From Rhodocollybia butyracea (taxonomy: Eukaryota; Basidiomycota; Agaricomycetes; Agaricales; Omphalotaceae), in NCBI GenBank assembly GCA_015501585.1, contig JADNRY010000035.1, forward strand, positions 310,001-374,000: a DNA stretch of 64,000 bases, read 5' to 3'. This document shows, in pieces, positions 10,083-24,000 of the stretch. Position 1 is the first letter of the stretch, and each line of letters opens with the position of its first letter. The notes below the pieces were generated by a model, which had not been told where the DNA came from, ran no database searches, and was given only the letters and a program-made list of their open reading frames with translations. The position numbers were made by a program, and so were the translations under genes.

Positions 10083-13000
10083 ATGATCGCTGCTATGTCT
10101 CCCCAGCAACAGCAGTATTCCATGCCTGATGATTTGGAGGAAAGGCTCTGTCCTGGTTGCAAACTTTCTGTTGTATCAGAGGAAGGCGGGCTGGTTGTTG
10201 CTTTTGGGTGCGAAATTTTCTGCTTCTCGATTCTCGCTTTTGACATTATTATAACAGCCAATGCTTCTTCCATGTAAACTGCTTTAAATGCGCCAAATGC
10301 AGCGACAAGGTTACTGCCGACACCAATCTCCTGCTCTTATCCGATGGCTCTCCCATTTGCGCCAACTGCTCGTATGCCTGCAATGTGTGTAAAAAGCCGA
10401 TTCTCGACGAAGCTATCATGACTGGTGACGACGCATACCATGCGCATTGTTTCAAATGCAAAGTGTGCAAAAACAGGATTGATGAACTGGTCTTTGCGAA
10501 AACCAGTCAGGGCATATACTGCATGGATTGTCATAATGAGCGGATGATCAAGATTAGGAAACATACGCAGAAGAAGGCTGAGCGCGAAAGAGAGAGACAG
10601 GCTGCACAGGCTGCTGCATTCAGCGAGCTCGGTATCGGCGGGGGCGGAAGTCTATCCACCAGTGCCAGAGATAGAGATAAGCGGGCAAGGGAAAGGGAAA
10701 AGGACAGAGAGTTGCAGACTACACGTAGCACAGAATTCAACTCGGTATTCCATCCGCCACCTCGTACTTCTTCTGTCGACAGCTCGTCTCAACGCCCCTT
10801 TCCGCTCAAGAATAACTCTCTTCCAGTCGCGCTGGACGAGCGTTCTGTAATTCCTTCCCTTTCTGTACCTTCTAATGGTAGTCTTACAGTCACCTCTGTC
10901 CGAGACAAAAGGCGTTCTATTAATCCGGGATTGGTTATCAAGCCACCAATAACTACTTCTAGGGCATCTTCCCCCACTCAATCGCCAGTTCGGCGCTCAC
11001 CCACTCCACCTGTAAACGCTCCTTCTCCTTCTCCAGCCAGAGACAGTTTCTCTTCTCGTCCTACTTCCTCCACGTCCAATGCTTATCCTCAGCGGACACG
11101 TACTTCTTCTGCAGTATCCTCATCTTCTACCGCAGGACTGAATGGCGATGATACAACGGTTACCATGCGCCCGTCTCCATCACCACGCCGACCCACCGCG
11201 TCTTCTTCACCACACCCTAATTCTCCCACACCCAAGCCGGAAAGATTTTCCGGCTCAAGTCTTAGTCCACGTCCGCACTCAACAGCCAGTAGATCGCCTT
11301 CCCGCGCCGATTTACCGAGAAGCGTAGAAAGTGCTACCGACGACGACGACGACGACGAGGATCTTTATCGGACTACCCCTCGACGGTCTATGACCAACAG
11401 TTCTCTCATTGACGCATACAGAGGAGCAGACATCGAAGACACTCATCAGAGAAACTTTAGTGTAGAAAGCGTCCCTCCTCCCATGCCACCTCCTAAAGAC
11501 TCAAGACCAAAGCCTCCGGCGCCTTTATCAAGTCTCACAAGGCGCATTTCTTCATCGGGTCCCGGTCCAGTAACTGCAATGTCAGACCCTCCTTCATTGA
11601 CCCCAGATTCCCGCCCTCCATTTAGCCTACCCAGTCCGAAATCGCATGCCTCTGAGGTATCGCCCGTTCATTCTCCAGGTCCTTCGCCTATGTCCCGTAA
11701 CATGAGCACTGACCAAGGTGACATTTCCGACAGCGAAACAACTGAAAACTCGGCTGAAGACAAAGAGCTGTTGGATGCAGAACAGCATGCAGAAGAAAAT
11801 GGCGAGCAAACCGCTAATCGTGCAACTGCTACTTATATAGCACCTGCCCTCCCGCCAATTCGTTTCTCTCTTAACACCCAAGATTTTTCAGACATGTTCA
11901 GTTCGGTGGGTGGAAACATCAACGCTTTCAAAAACTTGGATAGCGTAGCGGAGGGCCAGGAGAAAAAGCTACCTGACCTCGAGTCCGTACCCACGACTCC
12001 CCCACCAAGTGCCGCCTCGAACCAGCCAAACACAATGTCATACAATCAAAACGGGTTACAATCAATGCGAGGGCCAGATTCACCTCGCCCTCTACCTGTA
12101 CCTTCGTTGCCTTCCATACATTCCATACCTTCCCATAATGATTCCTCCACCAGCGTGTATACCTCCGCTAACGAGTCGGTTACCGTCACGGGGAGCGCAG
12201 AGGGAAGTGCACCCACTTCAGAAGATGGGCACTCCTCCAACTCGGACCATCATAAAAAGGATAAGGGCGGTAGTAGTTTGCTCAGAAAAGTGTCTTTTGG
12301 AAAGAGGAACAAGTTGGATCGTAGTGCGTCTTCTTCAAAGGCCCTAAAGGACAAAGAGAAGAGGGCTGCCGCAGAAGCGATGCCAGGTACTCTTAAAGTT
12401 GGTCTAGCAGCTCCGATGGCGAGGGAGCGCGCGCACTCAGATCCAGAGGTAAATGGCCATTCGGAGGATATGCCTAGTTTTACGACAACGATCACAATTT
12501 CGCCGCCGTCGGATGGGAACATAGAAGATAAAGAGTCTGCGTCCAGTGCGGATCTTGTTCTACAGAGGCTTCAAGAAGTACTTACAGATGCTACTGATCG
12601 AGGAGCACAGCAACTCAAATTGGATAGAGGCTTCGTCGAGGCTATTGTGAGCGCTATGGCCACCAGAAAGACAGAGTATGCAGAGGCCCGGAAACAGATC
12701 GACACTATGAAGGTGTGTGTACCGTACTTCGCCCTTTGTTGTCTTTGCTAACTCTTCCGGTGCTAGCGCGCCAGCCAGATTGACGGCCTCAGCGTGGCGC
12801 TAACAGAGTATGACCGCGAATTAAAAGCTCGTCGAGATGCCGAAGCAGAGGTCACTAGACTTCGAGTCTTACTTTCTGGACAAGCGGTGCGCCTGACGGC
12901 CTTGACCGGTGACTCGAAACGACAGGAGTTGCGGCAGAAAATGTCAAAAAGAACTTCATGAAAACTTGAGCGGACTAGAGCGTGATCTGAGTAAACTCAA

Positions 13001-14710
13001 AGTTGAACGTGATGTTACTCTAGCTGAGGTGGAAGAGCTGAACGCTGCCAGGTACGTCTCTATTACATCGACAAGTGGTTCGTTACTGAAAATGTTGCTA
13101 ACGCTATGACAGTTCAAGTGGCGCTACTTCGGAGCCTCCTGCCAATCTTGGCCGCACACTAACCAAACGACTTGATAACCTCAAAAGTCAGTATCAGCGA
13201 GAGCTCCTTCCTCTGACTCAACAACGCGAGGCGCTCACCCGGGAGGTCATGGAACTCAGGGCTGCTAGGGATACAATTCTGGAGGAAACCACTGTGCTGA
13301 ATGCACGCAATGAGGACCTGGCTCAGCTCAATGCGCAATATTCACGCAGGGTGGCCCTGGCCCCATCGAATTCCTATGGCCAGGAAACACCTTCCAAGAA
13401 CCATAGTACGACGATCATGGAGACTCCTGTACGGGTCGAATCTCGGAATGTCCAGCTGCAGCAACAGCTCACTCCCCAGCAACTGCATCAAGCGCTAGTT
13501 GCGTCGTTCCCCGCCGCAGAGGACCCCGAGTCTCGCAAGATACCCAGAATAGAGGATACTTCCACACCTACGAAAGGTGCTGCGAAAGTCTTCGGCAAAT
13601 GGGGTTCGAAGAAAGAAGTGTTGGCATCTATTCTTCAGTCAGGTACAGAAAAAGGAAAAGCGGGTCATTTGGAACATAGCTTCCAGCCTCTTAGTTTGTT
13701 GCGCTTTACACGATGTGACCACTGTGGTGACAAGATGTGGGGATCCCAGTTACGATGTGCGGGGTGTAATATTTCAGTCCATACGCGTTGCGTAAACCAA
13801 GTGCATTCAGTATGCTCTCCACAAGCGCACAATCCAGCTGGGGGTAAACGAAGATCCGCTTGGTGAGTTTTACTCTTTCCTTTATACGAAATGATTCCTG
13901 ACCTTTCTTGTCAGCACCGTCGATGTTTGGTCGAGACCTAATAGAGCAAGTGCGGCCGATGGTAAAGGTGGTCCAAGAAGGGTGCCTGTCATTGTAGAAA
14001 AATGCATAGAAGCAGTTGAGACATTAGGTGTGTATACCTGTCATTTTATTTTATCTCGTTACTGATGGATGTTCTTTTCCAGCAATGGATTATGAAGGCA
14101 TTTATCGAAAGACTGGCGGGTCTGGTCAATCAAGAGCAATTACGCAACTCTTTGAACGCGGAGATTACAATGCATTCGACCTGCGAGACTCGGATCGATT
14201 CAATGACATTTGCAGTGTTACATCTGTGTTGAAGACCTACCTTCGATCCCTCCCTATACCATTACTCACGTACGACCTTCACGAAACAGTTCGTGTCCGC
14301 CGTGGAGAATCGGGACCCCACATTGAAGAACAGCTCCTTGACGGAGCTGGTGAATAAGCTTCCGTCAGAGCATTACCACACCGTGAAGATACTGATGCTT
14401 CACCTCAATCGGCAAGTCTAACTGACCATATGCATACCGTATCCTAATTGTTCCATTGTCTCTCTCCAGAATATGTCAACGTTCAGAAGTCAATCTGATG
14501 AACGCACGCAACCTCGGTGTCGTTTTTGGACGTGAGTGCAAACAACTCTTTTTTTCGATTCTTCGTACCAATTCTATCTTTCCAGCGACATTGATGAGGT
14601 CACGAAATCCTGGGGCTGAATTTAGCGATATGGCAGGCAAGGCTCTGACAATCGAGTGGCTGGTTGAAAGCGCACCACAGATATTTTCCTTAAAGTCTAC
14701 GGACTTTTAA
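10083..14710 (+). CDS. Rho GTPase-activating protein with LIM, C1 and RhoGAP domains (three apparent indels)
   Basis: Hand-spliced exons: 10083-10207, 10258-12712, 12767-13051, 13113-13843, 13915-14027, 14083-14411, 14470-14531, 14586-14710. The order is two LIM zinc domains (residues about 22-140: LCPGCKLSVV, FKCAKCSDK, CSYACNVCKKPI, CFKCKVCKNRI, YCMDCHNERM), a long Ser/Pro-rich disordered region, a coiled coil, a C1 domain (HSFQPLSLLRFTRCDHCGDK...CSP, exon 4), and a C-terminal RhoGAP domain. The arginine finger is in YEGIYRKTGG, with NARNLGVVFGPTLMR later. It should switch off a Rho-family GTPase in polarity and cytoskeleton control. The frame breaks at 12946-12950 (one extra A), near 13953-13956 (one missing G) and at 14284-14286 (one extra A). 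Each is fixed by one base, and family sequence continues afterwards. The intron at 14412-14469 is GC-AG (GCAAGT). Confidence 0.88.
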
Positions 14711-16052
14711 ACATTATCTCTCCTTTGACGCCCATTTGGCGGTATGCTTATTCCTCGTTCGAGTTCTTTTCATCGTATCTATTATCTGTGTAGATTATTT
14801 CTTTCAACATTGGAGCCTTTGGCATATGCATTCGTCTATTTCTACGGAATTGGGCTTTCATGGATTGTATGATGGCGAAATTACTATATATACATATTCC
14901 TTCCGTCTTTATTGTACTTATCTTTTTTTTTTCATTCTCATTGCATCTACCTCTCTTTCAGTGCATACCCTCCGTATCCACCTTAGCATTTACATCCCTC
15001 TCTGTTTCAATCATAAATGAAACTCAAAACTGATATATAGTCTAATCGTCTTAGCTTGAACTCAGGAGTAGGCAAGTTGCGGCCTTCCTTAATAAATCGG
15101 AATGGGTTGAAACTAGCGATCCCCTGTGGGGATTTCCGACATAGCTTGCTGGTGCTTTAACTCTGGAGCATGTTCAGATCCTGATTTCGGTGCTACCCAG
15201 ATTAACAACAGTTACCTTCAAAGACAAACCGTGTCGTGGAAACTCAACCGTGACTACCAGAAGGACAAATGTTACCTTCGAAGACATACTTATCTTACAA
15301 AATTCTTGACCCTTTACTTACCGTGACTGCTAAGTTGAATTTTTGCAGAGAGAAAAAACGATCAGTCGAGTTGAGTTCAAAAAAACTTCAGGCGTAATGA
15401 GCTTAAACAGAAATGGGGGCTAATAACCATTCAATGAAGAATTTGGAAAACCTATAGTTTAATGTGAGCCGTGCACGAGCGCCTATCGTCACACTGCTCG
15501 AAAACCAGCAGGTAAATGTTACCTAGGGTGTTTACCAGCCTAAGCTACTATGGCAAGCCCCGTAGTTTCCTTGTATACGATCTGGGTAACAATTCTTAAT
15601 TCTACCTTTTAGTGCACAAGTCACCGGACTGTATAAGCGCACAGCAAAGAGAAAAATCAGCTTGACTATTGTAGAAAAACAAGGTAGAAAACACACCTTG
15701 CGAGATCTCACAGGACGTTCATCGAACGACATGACTCACTAGTCGACCGCTTTTAGCTGTAAGAGGCAGGTCAATCCAGTATATTTCACTTGCGACCTTA
15801 GTTTAGATGAGTTTGCTGCTGCAGAGGCAATAATGATAGTCTTAAGAGTCTTTGTTGCTGTAGAAATTGCAATTAAGCGGAGCGTGACTCCGAATCATGT
15901 GAAATCAATGACGCAACGCGCTCGTTGTGACTACCTTGTTTCTTGTTTATTGTCACCCACCGTTGAAAACCCCAGCCTTTGACGGTTTAGTAACCTAGTA
16001 TGTTCCCCAATCTTGAAATACCACAAATTATACTGAATTCTGTCAAGGCGTC
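14711..16052. other. Intergenic region with one copy of a dispersed repeat
   Basis: These 1.34 kb lie between the RhoGAP and RFC1 genes, which share a strand. The first 300 bp are T-rich 3' flank. A copy of a dispersed repeat lies at 15548-15612. No gene is supported here. Confidence 0.5.
15548..15612. repeat. Dispersed repeat, copy A
   Basis: The core ctatggcaagccccgtag, then tccttgtatacgatctgggt and aacaattcttaattctac, recurs with about 85% identity at 51629-51703. Copy B has about 14 extra bases after gggt. Flanks on both sides show weaker similarity. No terminal repeats or coding sequence were identified, so it may be a MITE-like or LTR remnant. Confidence 0.6.
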
Positions 16053-19000
16053 ATGGCACCAGCCAAGAATGCGAAACCTGCAGGAAACATTGCGTCTTTC
16101 TTCCAAACTACGCCTAATGCCAGTCAAAACGACCCAGTGCGCGTCCTTTTACTTTTGGAAATTACTTCATTTATAAAATCATTTATACTTCAAGAAAAAA
16201 GAGCGTCTCGAAGACCAGTAAGAGTTCAAGCAAATTTGGTGACTACTTATGAATGATGTTTAGGCCAAACAAAGTCCGATAAACCTAAAGCAGTAAGCTC
16301 TCCATTCCTTCACCGTTGCTTTATCTTACCTTTGTGTCAGTCTCTTTCGAAAACCCAAGATGTGACCATGGTAGATGACAGCGATGACGAACCTTCGACT
16401 GCGAAGAAAACTCCCGCGCCTGCGAAACCTCGAAAATCTGCGCTGTTATCTTCCAGCGATGATGAAACAGCTCCCAAGAAATCCACTTCTGTTCCAGCTA
16501 AAAAAGCGCGCGCTTCCCTCTCTGCCAAGATGGATGTCGACTCCGATAATGAACAACCACAAAGATCCGCTCAAAAGCGCAAGAAGCCTTCGGTCTTACT
16601 GTCCGATAGCAGCGATGACGACGGTGACCAACCTCCAACAAAGAAAAAAGCCGTTGTCACCAGCAGTACTTCAAAATCGAAACCGAAACCGAAACCTAGA
16701 GTATCCATGCCAGCGAAAATGAAGGACGACGAGGACTTCATAATGTCGAGCGATGATGATGAAAAGCTAGTGGTTTTCGAAAGGTAAAGCCAAGGCTGTC
16801 ACGAGCGATGAGGACGAATCCATCAAGATGTCAGTAGTTTCGAAAGCCAAGGCTAAGACCAAGGGCGCTGCTAAGAAGGCTGTTGCAAATGACAACGAAG
16901 ATGAACCTATTTCTAAACCTAAACCGAAGGCAAAAGCGTTGGCAAAGAAAGTGAAGGATGAAGACGGAGGAGCCGAATCTAAGAGCAAAGGCACCACGAC
17001 AGAGGGATCGAAGAAGCCCAAGTATGTGGACCCTTTCTGTCCATTTCAGCTGACTTTTAATGACGTTACTACCAGTTGGGCTGCATTACAAGCTGCCAAA
17101 GCTCGTGGTCCTGTTGCTCCCGGTAGTAAAACCGTTCCTGATGGAGAGGAGAACTGCCTACTGGGACTAGCATTTGTCTTCACTGGAGAACTGAGTAGCT
17201 TTTCTAGGGATGAGGCTATAGATATCGCCAAAAGATATGGGGGGTGGGTGTATCCACTATGATGATTTCGCCTCTTCTCATAATACTTAGACGCGTTGTG
17301 GGTCAGCCCTCTTCAAAAACCGATTTCGTTGTGCTAGGTGAAGATGCCGGTCCGTCTAAACTCGCGGCTATCAAAAAACATGGTCTCAAGACTCTCAGTG
17401 AGGACGAATTTCTCAATCTCATTGCCACACGAAAGGGAAAGGGCAAAGGACTTGACGAGAAGACGAAAAAGAAGATGGAGAAGGAACAGGAGGCCATCAA
17501 AGCTGCTGCGAAGGAAATGGATAAGAAGGAGAAAGAGGCAATGAAAGAAGCGAAGGCTGCGGGCGGGTTCGCTGACCATTGTCTAAATCCTCCCGATACT
17601 GACTTGTATTTACATAGCTCTTCAAAGGTTATCGATCCTTCTAGTCAGCTGTGGACGACCCGATATGCTCCCCAGTCGCTCAAAGACATATGCGGGAACA
17701 AAGCTGCGGTTGAAAAGTTGGAGCTGTGGTTGAAAGAGTGGTATGCTTTGTCTGCTTTCCTACGATATGTTGCTTTCTTTTACCCTCGTTTGCAGGCCTC
17801 AAAGCTATAAGTCCGGCTTCAAAAAACCCGGGAAGCATGGTATGAACATGTTTCGCGCAGTCCTTGTTACCGGTTCTCCTGGTATCGGCAAGACCACTAG
17901 TGCTCATCTTTGTGCCAAACTCGCTGGATATACCCCCATCGAGCTCAACGCCAGTGACACCCGCAGTAAGAAGCTCGTCGAAGTGAGATTTTCTGGGAAC
18001 ACCTTGGTCTCGGAGTTCAATCTGACGTTTCTACAGAATGGTATGAATATAAAACAACACGTCCTTGGATGGCTTTGTTATTGGCAGCGTATGTTCCTTT
18101 ACTATTAGTGTGTGGTGCGCCGACCGAAAATATACTAGTCAACAACCAATTCCATGGGTAGCATGATAACGGATCGGAGTTGCTTAATTATGGACGAAGT
18201 AGACGGCATGTCTGCAGGTGATAGAGGTGGAGTCGGTGCTTTAAATGCCCTTATTAAAAAGTCCAAAGTTTGTCTAAAGTGGTGTCTGTTCGGCACGAAC
18301 CTGATGAACCTTTCAGATTCCTATAATATGTATCGCGAACGATCGACAAGCTCAGAAACTCAAACCCCTCATGAGCACCACGTTCAGTCTTAGTTTTGTC
18401 AAGTGAGCCGGGGTCAATGTATCTGGTCAGAAAACGCTGACACTGCTGTTTACAGACCTCAAGCCTCGATGGTCCGTTCTCGCATAATGTCCATCGCCTA
18501 CCGGTCAGTTCAGTTCTCAGCACTGTCTCATTTTTGTTAACAAAGACTTTCTTACAGAGAAAAGATGAAAATCCCGGCCAATGTCATTGATCAGCTCATA
18601 GCGGGCGCTCAGTCCGATATTCGACAAGTCTTGAACATGTTATCAACTGTTAAACTGAGAAGCGACAGCTTGACCTTTGACGAGGGTAAAGAGCTGTAAG
18701 AGTACAATTCGTCTATTGAACGCAGTACTCATGTTGTCGGACAGGTCTAAAATGAACGAAAAATACTCAATCATGAGCCCCTTCGATTTAACCTCGAAGA
18801 TCCTTGGACCTTATCTCTTTTCACATACTGCGCGGGAGACCTTGAGTGACAAGATGGAGCTGTATTTCCAAGACCACTCGTTCATGCCGCTATTTATACA
18901 AGTGACATTTTACTATCTAAGTGTTCGATTTTTTTGCTGATTCCTTGCAGGAAAACTATTTGAAAACTCAAATGGCAAAGTTACGCAATGAAGATGGCCC

Positions 19001-20014
19001 GACAAGGAGCTGAAAATGTTACAGCTGATGGACAAGGCAGCTTCGTCCATATCCGATGGTGATTTGGTAGATAGTCTTATACATGGGTATGGCAAGCTTC
19101 CTCTTCGATAGTCGTGGCCTAACGAGATTTTAACAGCCCCGAGCAACACTGGTCTCTGATGCCACTTCATGCTGTTTGTTCTACTATTCGACCCGCCTCA
19201 TTCGTGTATGGCACTGGTGCCCACTACGGTGGACCAAATTCGATGTCCTTCCCACAGTGAGCCACTGATTGCCTTTCGGTCTGTTGATGGCTAATCATCC
19301 CGCAGATGGCTTGGTCAGAACTCGAAGCAGAATAAACTTAATCGCCAGCTCGGTGACGTTCAAGTGCGAATGCGGCTTAAGGTGTCGGGAGACAAGCATG
19401 AAATTCGACAGTCGTATATTCCAGCACTGCATCCTCATATCGTCGGACCACTTGTTGAAGAAGGATCGGTACGCACTTGCATTGACTCTCGTTTCTGCTT
19501 TCATGAACTGTTTTCTTACAGAGTGCCGTCGATAAGATAATCGAACGCATGGACGAATACTTCTTATCCAAGGAAGAATGGGATACCATCGTCGAGTTGG
19601 GAGTAGGAGACAAGAAGGATGAGCTTATTTTGAAGAAGATTCCGGCCGCGACCAAGACTGCTTTCACAAAAAAGTGCATATTTCTGTAGCCGACATATCT
19701 GGTTTGATACTGAATTTGGACTGCAGGTACAATTCGTCCGACCATCCGATTCCATTCCACAAGGCTACAGACCTAGGTAAGGCTCCGAAGAAACTCGCGG
19801 CTGAACAAGTACCCGACCTCGAGGAAGCTTTCGATGTAAGCTTGTATGCTCCTTTCCCACTCCGTGTGCTAATGTTGCTTAGTTCGATGAAGCCGTGGAA
19901 GATGCTTCTGAGGACGAAAAGAACAAAAAAGACCCCGAAGATATCGCCAACGATAAACTCATTCAGGCATCGAAGAAGAAAGCTACCACTGGGAAGGTAA
20001 AAGCAAAGAAGTGA
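16053..20014 (+). CDS. RFC1: Replication factor C large subunit (three apparent indels)
   Basis: This is an intron-rich gene. Early exons are 16053-16136, then micro-exons 16202-16217 (16 nt) and 16264-16292 (29 nt), then 16341-17021, 17076-17243, 17291-17740, 17796-17982 and 18037 onward; the last ends at a TGA at 20012-20014. Domains: N-terminal PCNA-box-like NIASFFQ (residues 13-19), a basic/acidic tail, a BRCT domain (ENCLLGLAFVFTGELSSF...VVGQPSSKTDFVVLGED), an AAA+ clamp-loader core with Walker A TGSPGIGKTT and Walker B CLIMDEVDGMS, and the Rfc1 C-terminal domain (MELYFQDHSF onward). It loads PCNA at primer-template junctions. Single-base anomalies are an extra T at 16774-16777, an extra A at 18051-18054 and a missing A near 19003-19006. 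The conserved frame resumes after each. Confidence 0.93.
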
Positions 20015-21014
20015 TCTCGATCAAGGATATCTCTTGGAACATTTCAGTTTGGATATGTACATACATAGTATTTGTCTAAAGTAATTATAGTACCATAATA
20101 TGTATAAAAATGAGTTTTACATAGTTCTCTGATTATAAGTATGACAATTTATCTAGACCACAATTATTAGCAGTGGTTCTCCCAGATGGGTACCGGAATA
20201 CTTGGTCTTTGTAATGGACTCTTAGCTAGCTACTCTGGGGATCCAGTGTATTGCACTTATAAATCAAGAACCGTTTCAGGCTTCCAGCATTGGCCCCATC
20301 TGCTGCGAATCTGCTGCCATTCGGACTTCCAGGCCCGGGATGATAAACAAGATGATATATATATATTCTCGATATAGCATGGGGTCTGCATGAACACTAT
20401 GTGTGAGCTGGGTAGGGATATGTTTCTTACATTTCCACACATAGGCCCATTTCCAAGCCATTCATGACCCTCATTAAACTGTATAAATTCCCTAAATTTA
20501 CCAACAGAACTTTTCCGGGCCGGTCGACCACAATTTGATTTTTTTAATTTGATCGATAATTTGGAAGCTCTCTGAGTACATATGTAGAGACGACTAGACT
20601 TGTTCAAGTTGTAAGTAAACAGATATAATTCAACTCTAACTAGTGGCGCTCAGCAAGCTTTCACTGACGCCTGAGAAAACACCACGCTCTGAATCAACCT
20701 CCGAAAATCGGACCGTGTGTCGTTGTGTGGCACTTGGTCCCTGCACGTTCGTCTCTCCTCCAAGAACTCCGAGTCAGTAGCGAACCTCGCCACTTAAACA
20801 GAAAGCTACACTGAAGCCAGGCACTTTGTGAATAAACTCCCATTTTGTCCAATCGGATTGGATATGAACTGGGCGAGTAATGAAGATTCCTAGGTCAATA
20901 GCACGTTCGCCGCTAGTCGTACTTGGCCATCCTACTACTTAAGTATAGGAGTATACTTTTTCTTGTCCCTTGCTATTTTTTTTTTTGGCAAAAAAGGACA
21001 TACACGACGTCGTC
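20015..21014. other. Intergenic region
   Basis: This 1-kb spacer lies between RFC1 and BTA1, which share a strand. The first 150 bp are AT-rich 3' flank. A T-rich pyrimidine tract immediately precedes the BTA1 start. No gene or repeat was recognised. Confidence 0.45.
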
Positions 21015-24000
21015 ATGGCCTGGTTTTCTGCATTTTTCTCCCGTTTTTTCTCTCACATTACAACGTACCAGGCAGCAGGCGCCGTCATGCTCACGACGTG
21101 TCTCATGTGGCTCCTTGTGTCTGGATTGACGCCGCAGTTGACGTTCATATGGTACTGTTTTATCCGTCCGCTCACTGGAGCCAAGGACCAGAAAGCACGC
21201 CTTGATAAGGTAACTAATGCCTCCTCATTGAATTAACATCTCATCGCCATATAACCGACAGTTCTACGAAGGCCAGGCAGATGTCTACGACGCGACTCGC
21301 CGAGGACTTCTCCGTGGACGAAAGACAATGCTGAACCTTTCTGCAGGACATTTACGGTCTCTTAGAGCAAATAACCCCGAGAAACGTCTCGTTTGGGTCG
21401 ATATTGGTGGGGGAACAGGTCAGTTTCGCGGTTGTATATCCTTGAGCTTACTAGCAACTCACATGATGGTAGGGCACAACATTGAGCTCATGGATCAATT
21501 CTTCCCCATCACCTCCTTTGATGCGGTGTATCTCATCGACCTCTGCGAACCCTTACTTCAAGTCGCTCGAAAACGTTTCGTGAAAAAAGGCTGGACAAAT
21601 GTCCATATCCTTTGTCAAGATGCATCCGATTTTATGCTTCCAGAATGGCAACAGTCCTCCTCTCAGGGTATCGACCCAAAAGGAAGCGTCGGATTTGTAA
21701 CACTGAGCTACTCCCTTTCTATGGTTAGTACATGCTGGAACCGAATTCCGACAAACGTTTGCTTCAATGAACTTTTTTCTTAATTGATCCAATCTATTAG
21801 ATACCCAATTTTTATACCCTCATTGACCGTATAGATTATGTCCTATCCCTCAAGAAGGTCTCCTCAGTGTCGTCGACTTTTATACCGCTGGAAAAAACAC
21901 CTCTCTACACGAGAAAGCTATTGGTGGGGAAAGTAAGGAATGTGTGTGGCTGTCGAGATGGTTTTGGCAAATTTGGTTTGATTTTGATAACGTGTGTCCT
22001 ACCTTCTTTGATTGAATTGAACTAACAAAGTCTATTTAAATTGTGTCCCACAGGTTCATCTCAGTCCTGCTAGACGATCATACCTCGAATATAGATTCGG
22101 AACGGTGAGTAGTTTGCATTTAGTTTGCTCACGTCTTGAGTTCGGGAAAGATTAAGAGCTATAATGGACGAAACCGTTTTGTTCTTCCTTTTATCATCAG
22201 AATGTATGTGTCTAGTCCCGGGAATATGGGCACTTGTTCATATACTTATTTTTCTTACTTTGTCCTCTTCTGACAGTCCTTATTACATCTGGCTCGGTCG
22301 TCCTCGCGCCGCTGATGTTTCCAAGACCTGCCACGCTTTTGAAATAGAAGGTGGAAACACCGTAGGAAACTGCTCCCCTACGTCTTCCCCTTCGATCCAT
22401 GTGCTTAAGGAAGAGGATTTAATGCTCGCCTCCTCCTCTTCCGCGGAATCGGGGCTGACAGCGCTCGATCTAGGCTCTCCTATGATAGAAAAACAACCAG
22501 AAGCCCAACCTAGTGCTGTAGTGGTAAACATCACCCCTCCCTTTAGCTCGTTCCATTATCAAGTAAACAAGGTTTGTCTTTGTGCTATATCTTTTGCTGA
22601 GAAGCTTATCAACAATATTGTGCGTTATCTCTCATCTGTGTAGCCCTGGAGACTTCCATATTATGAACACCCAGTTCACAAAGAGTTCCGGACGTTCATA
22701 TATTCGTTTACATGGGTAGGTACCTTGGTCGTTTTAAAAATTATGGAGCTGAACGTGCACAATTTCGCAATTTCGTAGGAAGACCCCTATGTCGATGTCA
22801 AACACCTTGAGCTTACAAAGGAGGATTCAATGTTTGTGATAACATCTGCTGGAGATAATGCCTTGCATTATGCCATCGCGGCTAGACCTCGGAGTGTAAG
22901 TATAAGCGCTTTGATTGGTGACACTTTTTATTTATGATTGGGGGTTTCTAGATCCACTGTGTCGATATGAACCCATGGTCAATCCTACTTCCTCAATTTC
23001 ATACATGATAGTCCTAATCTTCCATCAGTCAAGGTCATCTCCTCGAACTCAAGCTAGCATGCATTCAATGCCTTCCCTACACCGACTTTTTCTCTCTCTT
23101 CGGAACCGGTTATCACTCCTCCTTCCGCTACCTTCTCGATTCCAAAATTTCCCCGTACATTTCCTCTTCCGCGTACCAATTCTGGCGTATCAACGCGTCA
23201 ATGTTCACCATCCCCACCAAACCCTTCTATTTTCATGGTTACTCTGGCTGGGCTCTCCGTCTTTCCAGGTTCATCTTCACTCTCGCAGGAGTGCAGAAAG
23301 ACGTCGAGCGCATGTGCGGGTGTGATACGCTGGACGAACAGGTGCGCATATGGAAAGGGAAAGTAAGGCCGGTGTTGTTGAACCCACTTATCCTGGCGCT
23401 TCTGAGGAACCCGGTGTTTTGTTGGAATGCGTTGGGGGTGCCGATGAATCAGAGGAGGATGTTGCTAAACGATGGTCAGTCAAGTTGCACGCAATCATTG
23501 GCAGTTTCTTTCTTGACGTTTCATTCTCAGGCAGCATATATGAATATATCAGAGATACGCTGGACCCGTTGGTGTCCACGTATCTGGTCAAAACGGACAA
23601 TTATTTCTATTTACTGGTGACTTCTGCCCATTCCATTCGTACCTGGATCAACTGATAATCTTCTCAGTGCCTCCTAGGATACTACACCCCTGCCTCCTGC
23701 CCGGCTTACCTCACTCGTCCTGGATTTGAGGCCCTAAAAGCTAACAAAGGAAAGTCATTGGAAGCCTTCCGTTTGCATACGGATTCCATATACAAGTCCG
23801 TTTTCTATCCCTGCAAGCGTCAAATGAGAATTCCTAATCCCCATTTATCTATTCCAGTGTTCTCATTGGCCTCTCCCATCGCTCCTTGACTCGGGTTCTG
23901 TTAATGGACCATCTTGACTGGTTTACTCAGGGCTCTCAGGAGGTTGATGATGAAATCAAACAACTATTCCGCGTCGTTGCACCTGGAGGGTCTGTATTCT

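Noticed and set aside
12887..12925. A 39-nt GT-AG intron in the RhoGAP coiled-coil exon
   Set aside because: Too short for this genome, and its length is a multiple of three, so it would not repair the downstream frame. One extra A at 12946-12950 does.
13863..13914. GTGAGT donor at 13863 as the end of the C1-domain exon of the RhoGAP gene
   Set aside because: It joins in a frame giving text unlike the family. The donor at 13844 gives NPAGA followed by PSMFGRDLIEQVR, the expected sequence.
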